From: an uncultured Flavobacteriales bacterium
GTDB taxonomy: Bacteria; Bacteroidota; Bacteroidia; Flavobacteriales_G; Salibacteraceae
Direction of reading: 5' to 3'
NCBI GenBank assembly: GCA_905479105.1
Contig: CAJQLE010000004.1
Location: 372,001 to 436,000 of the forward strand
DNA length: 64,000 nucleotides
The notes under the pieces were generated by a model, which was given only the letters and a program-made list of their open reading frames with translations, was not told the origin of the DNA and ran no database searches. This document shows positions 53,730 to 62,655 of the stretch, piece after piece (position 1 is the stretch's first letter; the number at the start of each line of letters is the position of its first letter). Made by a program: the position numbers and the translations under genes.

Positions 53730-55064
53730 ATGAATTTAGATTTTTACATCAAAAAACGAAGGGGAAGAGGGCAGATTGCCTTTTTGGTTTTAGCTTTAAT
53801 TGTTAAAGTTGTTCTTAGTTTTTTTGTGTTTGAACTAAGTAAAACCTATGGGTATTATGGGGTTGTTTTCGACCCTCGTCCAGCTTGGTTAATTCTTTTG
53901 TCTTATTTGACATTTGCCTTCATTGCACTGAGCATTGATGTGAGATTGAACAAGGCGAGCAATGTCCTTCACTTTATGCTTTTCACCTTTTGTTTTATTC
54001 CAATCTCTGTTCAGTATGATATCTATTATCAAAGAGATTCTGCTATGTATTGGATGTTAGCTGGTATGTTTATATTAATTCCCATTTTAAAGGATAGAGC
54101 TGAAGTACGATTGTTGCTAAGCAACATTCGGTTTAATTTCACTATCTATCAATACCTCTATTCGGCAGTCATTATAGCGGTTTTAATGTTGATCGTTTTA
54201 ATAAAGAATCATGGTTTTGACTTCAATATTTCTGGAATTATTGAAGTTTACGATCAAAGAGCAGTTTATAAAGCCGAAACAAACCGCCTATCTCAGTATT
54301 CATTCAATTGGCTTGGAAATGTGTTGAATGTGCTATTGATATTGATAGGGGTAGCCCGAAAGAATAAAACGCTTTTATTCGTTGGGTTAGCAATGTCAGT
54401 GTATCTTTTTTCAATTGGCGGGCATAAATCTATGCTCTTTGTTGGTCCACTAGGTTTAATGCTTTTCATCCTTTACAGAATCCTTAGAAAGAATTTCATC
54501 CTTGGTTTAATGGGAGGGTTATCGTTGCTTTTTGGATCGCTATTATTTGTTGATTTATTTCTTGGAAGAACAACGTTTGTTTCTTCTTTGATCGTTAGAC
54601 GTGGAGTGCTTCTTCCTTCTCAGATTTACTACAATTATGGAGAGTTCTTTTCTAGTCATCCGCTTAATTACTTTTCTCACAGCTTCCCCTTTAATTTCAT
54701 TTTTAATTCGCCATATTCAGACCCTATTCCGAGTATTGTTGGGAAGCAATATTTTGCATTTTCAGATACTGTTTATGCAAATTGCAATGTATTTGGAGAT
54801 ACGTTTGGTCAAGTTGGATTTTGGGCTTTTCCTCTGCTGACCTTTGTGCTGATAACCATTTATCATTTGATAGACAATGTTTCAGCAAATCGAGATTTCA
54901 GTTTCGTTATTCCGCTTTTGTTTATTTCAAGTTTAACTTTAGTCAATAGTGGGTTAATCGTGAGTTTGATTACTCATGGTATGTTAATCGGAATATTAGC
55001 GATCAATTTTTACCCCAAAACATTCCACACAATAAAAGAAACAACCGTCACGGATTCAGCATGA
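53730..55064 (+). CDS. O-antigen polymerase, Wzy-like
   Basis: This 444-residue membrane protein has about 11 hydrophobic helices and a large polar loop in the middle that contains GIIEVYDQRAVYKAE. Little primary sequence is conserved in Wzy proteins, so the call rests on topology and on its place between wzx, wzz and glycosyltransferases. Its stop overlaps the start of the next glycosyltransferase by 4 nt. Confidence 0.75.
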   Translation: MNLDFYIKKRRGRGQIAFLVLALIVKVVLSFFVFELSKTYGYYGVVFDPRPAWLILLSYLTFAFIALSIDVRLNKASNVLHFMLFTFCFIPISVQYDIYYQRDSAMYWMLAGMFILIPILKDRAEVRLLLSNIRFNFTIYQYLYSAVIIAVLMLIVLIKNHGFDFNISGIIEVYDQRAVYKAETNRLSQYSFNWLGNVLNVLLILIGVARKNKTLLFVGLAMSVYLFSIGGHKSMLFVGPLGLMLFILYRILRKNFILGLMGGLSLLFGSLLFVDLFLGRTTFVSSLIVRRGVLLPSQIYYNYGEFFSSHPLNYFSHSFPFNFIFNSPYSDPIPSIVGKQYFAFSDTVYANCNVFGDTFGQVGFWAFPLLTFVLITIYHLIDNVSANRDFSFVIPLLFISSLTLVNSGLIVSLITHGMLIGILAINFYPKTFHTIKETTVTDSA

Positions 55065-56167
55065 AAACAGTTTGCCATCTAACATCTGTGCATAAAGCGA
55101 AAGACACACGGATTTATTATAAAGAATGTCGCGCCCTCGCGGAAGCTGGATATGATGTGAAGCTTGTCGTGGTGAATAGCCATGATTTAAAAAGTGATTT
55201 TGAAAACTTGGAAATAGTGAATGTTCATGTTCCATTTCAAAATAAACTTACAAGAATACTAAAGGCTCCTTTTGCCGTGCTCAGAACGGCCTTAGAGATC
55301 GATGCCGATATGTATCACTTTCATGATCCTGAGTTACTGCTAATTGCCAATAGATTAAGGGCAAATGGAGCTTGTGTTGTCTATGATTCTCATGAAGATG
55401 TTCCTAACCAAATTAAACATAAGAGCTGGATACCAGTTTTGGCAAAGTCACTTTTAAGCTGGGGCTATAAATATTTTGAGCATCGAGTTGCAAATAAGCT
55501 CGATGCGGTAATTACTGTTGTTGAGCCTATTGCAGATAGATTTAGGATGGTTAATTCTAGGGTGGTTGTTCTAAAGAATTATCCCATTATTGGCAATAGT
55601 CTGGAGAAAGACAACTGGTTACAGAGAGATGCATTAGCATGCTATATTGGTGACTTGACGGAGGTTAGAGGTTCGAAAACAATGGTTAAATCAATGGAAA
55701 GCACATCTATAAAATTAGAATTGGGTGGAAGCTTTGAAAGCAATGAACTCTCACAAGAAGTTCGCTCATATAATGGCTGGGAAAAGGTTAATGAATTAGG
55801 TTTTCTGAATAGAGAAAGGGTCCATCAAGTTTATTCTAAATGCAAGGTAGGATTAGTGTTATTACATCCAACTCCAAGTTATATTGACGCTTTGCCGGTT
55901 AAATTATTGGAGTACATGGCGGCAGGCTTAGCGGTTGTAGGTTCTGACTTCGGGCTAATAAAAGAAATTGTTGAAAAGCATCATTGCGGTGTTTTAGTCA
56001 ACCCTTTAGATGAAGTCAAAGCAGGCGAGGCTATTATGTCTCTTATAGATGATGACGATAGGGCTAAAATGATGGCTGAAAATGGACGTAGGGCGGTGGA
56101 GGAGCACTATAACTGGCAGGTTGAAAAGCTCAAGCTGACTGATTTATACAAAACCCTGCTGAATTAG
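55061..56167 (+). CDS. family 4 glycosyltransferase
   Basis: This 368-residue GT-B protein has TSVHKAKDTRIYYKECRALA near the N-terminus, FHDPELLLIANRLRANGAC in the middle, and the GT4 donor motif LPVKLLEYMAAGLAVVGSDF (about 285-304). It adds one sugar to the lipid-linked repeat. It is coupled to the polymerase by a 4-nt overlap. Confidence 0.88.
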   Translation: MKTVCHLTSVHKAKDTRIYYKECRALAEAGYDVKLVVVNSHDLKSDFENLEIVNVHVPFQNKLTRILKAPFAVLRTALEIDADMYHFHDPELLLIANRLRANGACVVYDSHEDVPNQIKHKSWIPVLAKSLLSWGYKYFEHRVANKLDAVITVVEPIADRFRMVNSRVVVLKNYPIIGNSLEKDNWLQRDALACYIGDLTEVRGSKTMVKSMESTSIKLELGGSFESNELSQEVRSYNGWEKVNELGFLNRERVHQVYSKCKVGLVLLHPTPSYIDALPVKLLEYMAAGLAVVGSDFGLIKEIVEKHHCGVLVNPLDEVKAGEAIMSLIDDDDRAKMMAENGRRAVEEHYNWQVEKLKLTDLYKTLLN

Positions 56168-56246
56168 CTGTTGAATGGAAAGTTCAAGAGTTTATAACGA
56201 GATTAATCATGGCGGTATCATAATCAAATTGGCTCCATGAAAAATT

Positions 56247-56254
56247 TAGCTTTG
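56247..56254 (+). promoter_or_regulatory. -7 box upstream of the first 2-epimerase gene
   Basis: TAGCTTTG fits TAnnTTTG, 55 nt before the presumed TTG start. It may give a second transcript within the O-antigen locus. Confidence 0.35.
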
Positions 56255-56309
56255 CACATCAAATTTTGATCTTAGTCGAAAACTCTTATTAATCTCAATT
56301 ATTTCAATA

Positions 56310-57404
56310 TTGTTAGTAGATATTATCGCGGGAGCACGACCAAATTTCATGAAAATAGCACCTATCATTCATGAATTTCAGAATAAGAATTATGCTAATC
56401 TTAGTTTTAGATTAATACATACTGGACAGCACTATGATAAGAGAATGTCAGGTGATTTTTTTGATCAGCTAAATATTCCCTTACCTGATGTTAACCTAGA
56501 ATCGGGTTCAGGGACACAAGCTGAACAGACCGCCAAGATTATGATAAGGTATGAGGCTCTATTAATAGACAAACCCTGCGATCTTACTTTAGTTGTGGGT
56601 GATGTAACTTCAACAATGGCTTGTTCCATCGCTGCAAAGAAAATGAACATTAAAGTAGCTCATGTTGAGGCGGGTATTAGATCATTTGATTTGTCAATGC
56701 CTGAAGAAATAAATCGAATGGTAACGGATAGTATTACTGATTACTTTTTTACAACGTCTCGATTGGCTAACCAGAACCTTCTGAAACTAGGAGCAAAGGA
56801 AGACACAATTTTCTTTGTAGGAAACACAATGATTGACACGTTATTGAAAAACAGAAATAGGTTTTTCAAACCACAAATTTTCGATGAACTAAAATTGATA
56901 GATCAAAACTATGCTGTAATGACGCTCCATCGTCCGGCTAATGTTGATCAAGAATATAAGCTGAAGGCGTTAATACAAGAAATCGCTGATAATTCAAAAG
57001 GTATTCCTCTTATATTTCCTATTCACCCCAGAACAGCAAAAGTGTTTGACACAATTGGAATTAGTCATCCTAATCTTCATCTGATAGAACCACTATCATA
57101 TTTAGAGTTTAACTATTTAGTGGAGAGATCAAAAGTGGTGATAACAGATTCAGGAGGAATAACAGAAGAAACTACTGTCATGGGAGTTCCTTGTCTAACA
57201 TTAAGAGATAACACTGAACGTCCTGAGACATGCAGTATTGGCACTAATGAATTAGTAGGGACAGATCCATCTGCTATTAAACCTGCTTTAGATATCTTGT
57301 TTTCAGGTAAATGGAAAAAAGGCGGGATTCCTGAATTATGGGACGGAAAAGCAGCAGAGCGCATCGTAAATAAATTGAGCCAGATTAGTGAAAGAAGAGT
57401 GTGA
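56310..57404 (+). CDS. wecB: UDP-N-acetylglucosamine 2-epimerase
   Basis: This 364-residue protein is WecB-like: IIAGARPNFMKIAPI, LIHTGQHYDKRMSGDFFDQL, VEAGIRSFDLSMPEEINR (the acidic catalytic residues), and LHRPANVD (the catalytic His). It makes UDP-ManNAc. The start is TTG, required to keep the first strand, since no earlier ATG is in frame. Its last 17 nt overlap the next glycosyltransferase. A second, more WbpI-like member of the family lies at 60150. Confidence 0.88.
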   Translation: MLVDIIAGARPNFMKIAPIIHEFQNKNYANLSFRLIHTGQHYDKRMSGDFFDQLNIPLPDVNLESGSGTQAEQTAKIMIRYEALLIDKPCDLTLVVGDVTSTMACSIAAKKMNIKVAHVEAGIRSFDLSMPEEINRMVTDSITDYFFTTSRLANQNLLKLGAKEDTIFFVGNTMIDTLLKNRNRFFKPQIFDELKLIDQNYAVMTLHRPANVDQEYKLKALIQEIADNSKGIPLIFPIHPRTAKVFDTIGISHPNLHLIEPLSYLEFNYLVERSKVVITDSGGITEETTVMGVPCLTLRDNTERPETCSIGTNELVGTDPSAIKPALDILFSGKWKKGGIPELWDGKAAERIVNKLSQISERRV

Positions 57405-58584
57405 TATATTGATTGTATCAAATTATTATGATCCTGAACTAGGAGCTGCTCCCAAGAGAATTTCAGCAATGGCTCGAGGTTTTGTTGAGAGAGGTAATTC
57501 TGTTAGAGTTCTATGTCCAATGCCAAATTATCCGAAAGGGAGAGTCTTTGGGGGCTATCGTAATAAACTTAAAGTTCGAGAGTTTATTGATGGAGTTTGT
57601 GTTGATCGGATTTTCATTTATCCATCGAAAAGCCAAAAACCCTTCGTTCGTTTATTGAGTATGCTTTCTTTCTCGATAAGCTTAGCATTCTACTTACCTT
57701 TTCTGAATGTGAATCGTACTAAACTTATTTTGATTCAGAGTCCTCCTCTTTTTGTTTCTTTTACGGCAGTTTTTCTCTCCAATTTATTCTTTAAAAAGAA
57801 GATTTGCTTGAATGTCTCTGACCTCTGGCCACAATCTGCTGTTGAACTTAACGTGCTGAAACCTGGCAGAATGCATAACATTCTTTTGAATTTGGAGTCA
57901 TATATATACAAGAAGAGCGATTTAATATTAGGTCAATCCACAGAAATTTTAGAGCATATTAAGGCGCAGGTTGATAAGCCAAGTTTTCTTTACAGAAACC
58001 TTCTTAGCTCAGATCTAACTGATTCAAATAGAGGTTCTATTGCAGGATTGAATAAGGTTGTCTACGCTGGATTATTGGGATATGCACAAGGTGTTTTTGA
58101 ACTATGTAAACGGGTTGATTTTAAGTCATTGGGTTTGGAGTTTCATATTTACGGAATGGGTATGGAGGAAGAACAGATTAGAGACTTTTGCCAAAAGAAT
58201 ACGGATCTAAGCGTATTTTTTCATGGCGCTTATCATCCAAATGATCTGAAACAGATATATTCAGATGTTTTAGTCGCTTTGGTTCCTCTTTCTAATAGAA
58301 TCATAGGAGCAGTTCCTTCGAAAATTTTTGAGCTTATTCAATTTGAAGTTCCGATCATCTTTTCAGGAGGTGGGGAAGGGGCGGAAATTGTACGTGCTTA
58401 TAAATTAGGATTGACCGTGCCTCCAGGTAATATTGAAGGAATTACAGAGTCGCTTGAAGCATTTCGGTCCTTTAATAAGGATGAATTTGATGCTTTGATC
58501 AAGAGTATTCGAGCTGCAAAAGCGAATGATTTTAATTTTAACGCACAATTCAATAGTTTAATTGATTTTGCAGAGAGCAATTAA
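57388..58584 (+). CDS. family 4 glycosyltransferase, WbuB-like
   Basis: This 398-residue GT-B protein begins at a GTG (57388), because the first strand CDILIVSNYYDPELGAAPKR must be kept and no ATG precedes it. CPMPNYPKGRVFGGYRNK and LILIQSPPLFVS are typical of WbuB, which adds L-FucNAc or a similar sugar. The donor region near residue 300 has PSKIFELIQFEVPIIFSGG. It overlaps the epimerase by 17 nt. Confidence 0.85.
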   Translation: MKEECDILIVSNYYDPELGAAPKRISAMARGFVERGNSVRVLCPMPNYPKGRVFGGYRNKLKVREFIDGVCVDRIFIYPSKSQKPFVRLLSMLSFSISLAFYLPFLNVNRTKLILIQSPPLFVSFTAVFLSNLFFKKKICLNVSDLWPQSAVELNVLKPGRMHNILLNLESYIYKKSDLILGQSTEILEHIKAQVDKPSFLYRNLLSSDLTDSNRGSIAGLNKVVYAGLLGYAQGVFELCKRVDFKSLGLEFHIYGMGMEEEQIRDFCQKNTDLSVFFHGAYHPNDLKQIYSDVLVALVPLSNRIIGAVPSKIFELIQFEVPIIFSGGGEGAEIVRAYKLGLTVPPGNIEGITESLEAFRSFNKDEFDALIKSIRAAKANDFNFNAQFNSLIDFAESN

Positions 58585-58599
58585 TTTATGTGATTCAAT

Positions 58600-58662
58600 G
58601 ATCAAATTTTGTTTTGAGTATTCTCAAATTTGGATTGTTGAAGATTTAAGTCAAATTTGATC
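58600..58662. repeat. triple TCAAATTT repeat upstream of the initiating transferase
   Basis: TCAAATTT occurs at 58602, 58624 and 58651 in the non-coding gap before the WcaJ-like gene. The third copy is part of the palindrome TCAAATTTGA. The 11-mer ATCAAATTTTG at 58601 also occurs at 56258, upstream of the first 2-epimerase gene. It may be a binding site, but the region is AT-rich. Confidence 0.3.
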
Positions 58663-58708
58663 TCATAGCGCCTAAATACGAATAACTTAGCTTTTTAATC
58701 TACAGCCA

Positions 58709-60127
58709 TTGTTACGACCATCTACGAGAGACGCCCGGTTCATAATTAGAAAGTATTTTCTTGTTGTAAGTGATTTGTTCTTTTTGATTTCATCACTTCT
58801 TCTTTATATAAAGTACTTCTATATCTATGATCTATGGCCAAGAAAGACTTTAACAGAAAACCCTGGATGGTATGCTTTACTGTTACTAGTTTGGCTGGTT
58901 TATTCGAATGCCTTCAGGTTATATAGTGCAATTAATGCGCCTAGAACAGCAGTATTGTTAGGTCGAACATCGTTGGTTGCGATTGCTACAGCTGCAACTT
59001 ACATAATGATTCCTTTTTTTAGTCCGAACTTCCCTATTACGCGTCTTCCCTTTTTTGTTTTTATTGGCTTGGTCGTAGTAGTAATGACTCTTTGGCATTG
59101 GGTTTTTTCAGCGCTTTTTAGGCATCCGATGCTGATTAAAAGAGTGCTAGTAATTGGCGCAGGATGGTCAGGACAAGAAATCTCTAAAGTTCTGCAATCG
59201 AAAGAAGTTTTTCATAATACAGGATACAGAGTCTTGGGGTTTATTGATGATGATCCTGATAAAAAAGGCCAAGTTTATAATGGTCTTCGCGTATTGTCTG
59301 ATAGTTCTGATCTTTTTACTTATTCAAGGAGATTGGGAATTGATGAAATTGTTTTAGCGGCTCATACTGCTAAATCAATTCGAGGGACTATGTACGGTCA
59401 TCTCGTGAATTGTGAAAGTTATGGAATCCCGGTTACTCCTGTCAATATGATCTATGAGTCAGTAACAGGGAAGATGATGGTCAAGCAAAAGGGAGACAGT
59501 CATATCCTCACTTATGAGTACTATTCGAAGAAAAAGGATTTGCTCTATTTGATGATTAATCGCGTTCTCAACTTAGTGTTTGGTTTAATTGGTGTTTTTG
59601 GTTTGCTGGCTTTGATTCCTTTGGTTTGGTTCGTCAATTTATTTGTGAGTAGGGGGCCTTTGTTCTATTCTCAGATTAGAGTTGGAAGAGATAATCAGCC
59701 TTTTACAATCTATAAATTTAGGACAATGATTGTAGATGCTGAGAAGAATACGGGAGCTGTTTGGGCTGGAGATAATGATCCTAGAATCACTTTAGCTGGA
59801 AAATTTTATCGGAAAACGAGGATTGATGAATTACCTCAGTTTTGGAATGTTTTAAAAGGGGCTATGAATTTGATAGGTCCAAGGCCTGAACGCCCTGTAT
59901 TTTGTGACGAACTGGTGAAGAAAATCTCATTTTTTAATACACGCCATTTGGTGAAACCAGGTATTACGGGTTGGGCTCAGGTCAGACATAAATATGGTAA
60001 TACCGATGAAGATGCATTGATAAAGTTGCAATATGATCTTTACTATATTAAGTATCAATCGTTTATGTTAGACCTTTCAATTATCTGGCAGACCATATCA
60101 GTGATGTTGAAGTTTAAAGGTAATTAA
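58709..60127 (+). CDS. undecaprenyl-phosphate sugar-1-phosphate transferase, WcaJ-type
   Basis: This 472-residue protein has four N-terminal helices, a CoA-binding-like Rossmann domain (VLVIGAGWSGQEISKVLQ), a fifth helix (about 285-310) and the bacterial sugar transferase domain. The last shows YSQIRVGRDNQPFTIYKFRT, RKTRIDELPQFWNVLKGAMN and LIGPRPERP. It starts the repeat unit by moving a sugar phosphate to undecaprenyl phosphate. The start is a TTG at 58709; no ATG precedes the first helix. Confidence 0.92.
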   Translation: MLRPSTRDARFIIRKYFLVVSDLFFLISSLLLYIKYFYIYDLWPRKTLTENPGWYALLLLVWLVYSNAFRLYSAINAPRTAVLLGRTSLVAIATAATYIMIPFFSPNFPITRLPFFVFIGLVVVVMTLWHWVFSALFRHPMLIKRVLVIGAGWSGQEISKVLQSKEVFHNTGYRVLGFIDDDPDKKGQVYNGLRVLSDSSDLFTYSRRLGIDEIVLAAHTAKSIRGTMYGHLVNCESYGIPVTPVNMIYESVTGKMMVKQKGDSHILTYEYYSKKKDLLYLMINRVLNLVFGLIGVFGLLALIPLVWFVNLFVSRGPLFYSQIRVGRDNQPFTIYKFRTMIVDAEKNTGAVWAGDNDPRITLAGKFYRKTRIDELPQFWNVLKGAMNLIGPRPERPVFCDELVKKISFFNTRHLVKPGITGWAQVRHKYGNTDEDALIKLQYDLYYIKYQSFMLDLSIIWQTISVMLKFKGN

Positions 60128-60149
60128 TTATAAACGAGAGTAAAAGACT

Positions 60150-61223
60150 ATGAAGATTTTGACGATAGTTGGCGCAAGGCCACAATTTGTGAAGGCTGCA
60201 GCTTTAAGCAGAGAACTTAAGACTAGAGGTGCAATTGAAGAAATTATCGTGCATACAGGACAGCATTTTGATGCGAATATGAGCGAGGTGTTTTTTGAAG
60301 AAATGAATATCCCCAAACCCAAGTATAATTTGAATATCAATTCATTGGAACATGGCGCTATGACCGGGAGAATGCTTGAGGGAATTGAAGAATTGATTAT
60401 CAAAGAATCACCTGAAATGCTATTGGTTTATGGTGATACAAATAGCACGATTGCTGGAGCACTTGCGGCAAAGAAGTTACATGTAAAAGTTGGTCATGTT
60501 GAGGCTGGCTTGAGAAGTTTTAATATGCGAATGCCAGAGGAGGTTAATAGGATTTTAACGGATAGAATCAGTGATCATTTGTTTTGTCCGACTGACACAG
60601 CAGTGATGAATTTAATGAATGAAGGATTTGACAAGTTTGAGTCTAAGATTCACCGTACAGGCGATGTAATGCAGGATGCAGCTTTGTATTATGCGCAGTT
60701 TTCGCAAGAAAAAAGCACTATACTTGGGATGCTTGAGATGCCTTCAGATTTTGTTTTAGTTACAATTCATAGAGCAGAAAATACGGATGATCCAGCGAGA
60801 TTGACACAAATTGTATCCGCTTTAAATGAAATTAATGCGGTTCAGAAAGTAATTTGCCCTTTACATCCAAGAACAAAGAAAATATTGGAAGGGATTACTA
60901 TTAAACCTGAATTTGAGATCATTGACCCTGTAGGCTATTTTGATATGATAGAGCTTCTTAAGGCGGCTTCTCTAGTGATGACAGATAGCGGAGGATTACA
61001 AAAGGAGGCATATTTCTTTTCTAATCCATGCATAACCATGAGAGATGAGACAGAATGGGTTGAATTGGTTTCGAATGGATATAATAAATTGGCAGGAGCC
61101 TCCAAGGATAAAATTCTGAAAGCTTACCAATCCATTAAAGATGCTAAGCTTGATTTTACAAAGGATCTATATGGCCGAGGGCAAGCTTCAAAACAAATAG
61201 CGGACGTCTTAGTCTCTGCCTAA
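60150..61223 (+). CDS. UDP-N-acetylglucosamine 2-epimerase family protein, WbpI-like
   Basis: This 357-residue protein has IVGARPQFVKAAALSRELK, HTGQHFDANMSEVFFEEM, YGDTNSTIAGALAAKKLHV, VEAGLRSFNMRMPEEVNR and TIHRAENTDDP, with all the catalytic acidic residues and His kept. The wording is nearer WbpI, which epimerises the diacetamido acid, than WecB. With the WbpB-like oxidoreductase this suggests a diamino sugar acid, but the middle steps are not in the window. It abuts the ligase gene (1-nt overlap). Confidence 0.87.
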   Translation: MKILTIVGARPQFVKAAALSRELKTRGAIEEIIVHTGQHFDANMSEVFFEEMNIPKPKYNLNINSLEHGAMTGRMLEGIEELIIKESPEMLLVYGDTNSTIAGALAAKKLHVKVGHVEAGLRSFNMRMPEEVNRILTDRISDHLFCPTDTAVMNLMNEGFDKFESKIHRTGDVMQDAALYYAQFSQEKSTILGMLEMPSDFVLVTIHRAENTDDPARLTQIVSALNEINAVQKVICPLHPRTKKILEGITIKPEFEIIDPVGYFDMIELLKAASLVMTDSGGLQKEAYFFSNPCITMRDETEWVELVSNGYNKLAGASKDKILKAYQSIKDAKLDFTKDLYGRGQASKQIADVLVSA

Positions 61224-62446
61224 TGACATTGCTGGATAGACATAAGGTATTTCTATCTCAGAATTATTTACTCTATGCCATTGCTTTTTTTATCCCGCTT
61301 ATACCTCGTTTGGTTCCTGTTTTTATTGTTCTTCTTGGTGCGTTATCAATATTTGCGATAGTCAAGAAATATAGCAGGGTTAATCTGGGTGAGGTTTCAA
61401 CCCTTATGATACTTCTATTTCTACTTCATATTATTGGATTGACTTATTCTGAAAATTTGGATCGAGGATGGTTTGATATCGAAGTGAAATTGAGCTTGAT
61501 GGCATTTCCATTCGCTTTTGTTGGTTTTCGCTTTGTTCGTGAGACTAATTTTAAGAGGGTGATTCTTATGTTTATTTACGGTACCTCATTGGCTTCATTG
61601 TATTGCCTTGGCGTGAGTAGTTACAAATATTTTATTCTAGACTTGCCGTATTATCACTTTATCACTACGCGCTTCTCAATCATTGTGCACCCGAGTTATT
61701 TTGCTTTGTATCTTATTTTTTCCATTCTAGCGCTTGCTACATTGAGACCATCTTTTTTTGTTAGGAGTAAATGGAACTCCTTTTTCAATTTTTTATTCAT
61801 GGTTTTCCTGTCAATTATTCTGGTTCTTACGGGGTCGAAAACTGGATTTATTATGTGGCTTATTGTAGCGATTTCGATAACTGTATCCTTGGTGAAGTCT
61901 GCCAAATACAAGCTGATCCCGATACTTTCACTCATAGCAATGCTTACTATAATTGGCGTCATTTTTCAGAGTGCACCGTTACTTCAATCGAGAATCGTAA
62001 ATGTGCTGAATGTAGCGCAAAGCGATAATTTAAAACCAGATGCCGTTGAGAGTACTGCTGTAAGAGCACTTATCTATTCATCTGCTCTTGAAATCATATC
62101 TCATCAAGATTGGTACGGTAACGGAACTGGGGATTTTCAAGATGTATTGGATGCTGAATACAATAAAAAGAATTATGTACAAGCCGCTGACAAACATTTG
62201 AATGCACATAATCTCTTTCTTCAAACGTGGATTGCACTTGGGATTCCAGGCTTTGCAATGGTTCTAGGGATTTTTATTTTAATGTTCATCAATGCCTTCC
62301 GGAGTAAGGAAGTCTTATTTCAAGGCTTTACTCTATTCTTCCTGATAATATCGCTCACAGAAAGTACATTCTATGTTCAAGCCGGTGTCGTGTTTTTCTC
62401 CTTCTTCGCTGTGCTCTTTGAACGCAAGGCGAGAGCTTCGGGTTAG
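61223..62446 (+). CDS. O-antigen ligase, WaaL-like
   Basis: This 407-residue membrane protein has about 10 helices. The periplasmic loop near residue 330 contains HLNAHNLFLQTWIALGIPG, the conserved His motif of Wzy_C/WaaL ligases. It joins the finished glycan to lipid A core or a similar acceptor on the outer face of the inner membrane. It closes the locus. Confidence 0.83.
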   Translation: MTLLDRHKVFLSQNYLLYAIAFFIPLIPRLVPVFIVLLGALSIFAIVKKYSRVNLGEVSTLMILLFLLHIIGLTYSENLDRGWFDIEVKLSLMAFPFAFVGFRFVRETNFKRVILMFIYGTSLASLYCLGVSSYKYFILDLPYYHFITTRFSIIVHPSYFALYLIFSILALATLRPSFFVRSKWNSFFNFLFMVFLSIILVLTGSKTGFIMWLIVAISITVSLVKSAKYKLIPILSLIAMLTIIGVIFQSAPLLQSRIVNVLNVAQSDNLKPDAVESTAVRALIYSSALEIISHQDWYGNGTGDFQDVLDAEYNKKNYVQAADKHLNAHNLFLQTWIALGIPGFAMVLGIFILMFINAFRSKEVLFQGFTLFFLIISLTESTFYVQAGVVFFSFFAVLFERKARASG

Positions 62447-62655
62447 CAAGCTTTAGACGAAATATACATTATAATGGCTCATTATTTGAGTATCTGATTT
62501 TATTGGCGCTTATAAAATATTACCGATGATTTGATTGCAATTTAGAATTGAAGATCCATCTATTTTTTAAAGAAGTTGATTTTGATCATCAATAAAACGG
62601 CATTTGGTCTTTTGTTGTTTGCTTCAGAGTGGAATCATTTCTCTTAATTCGCACC

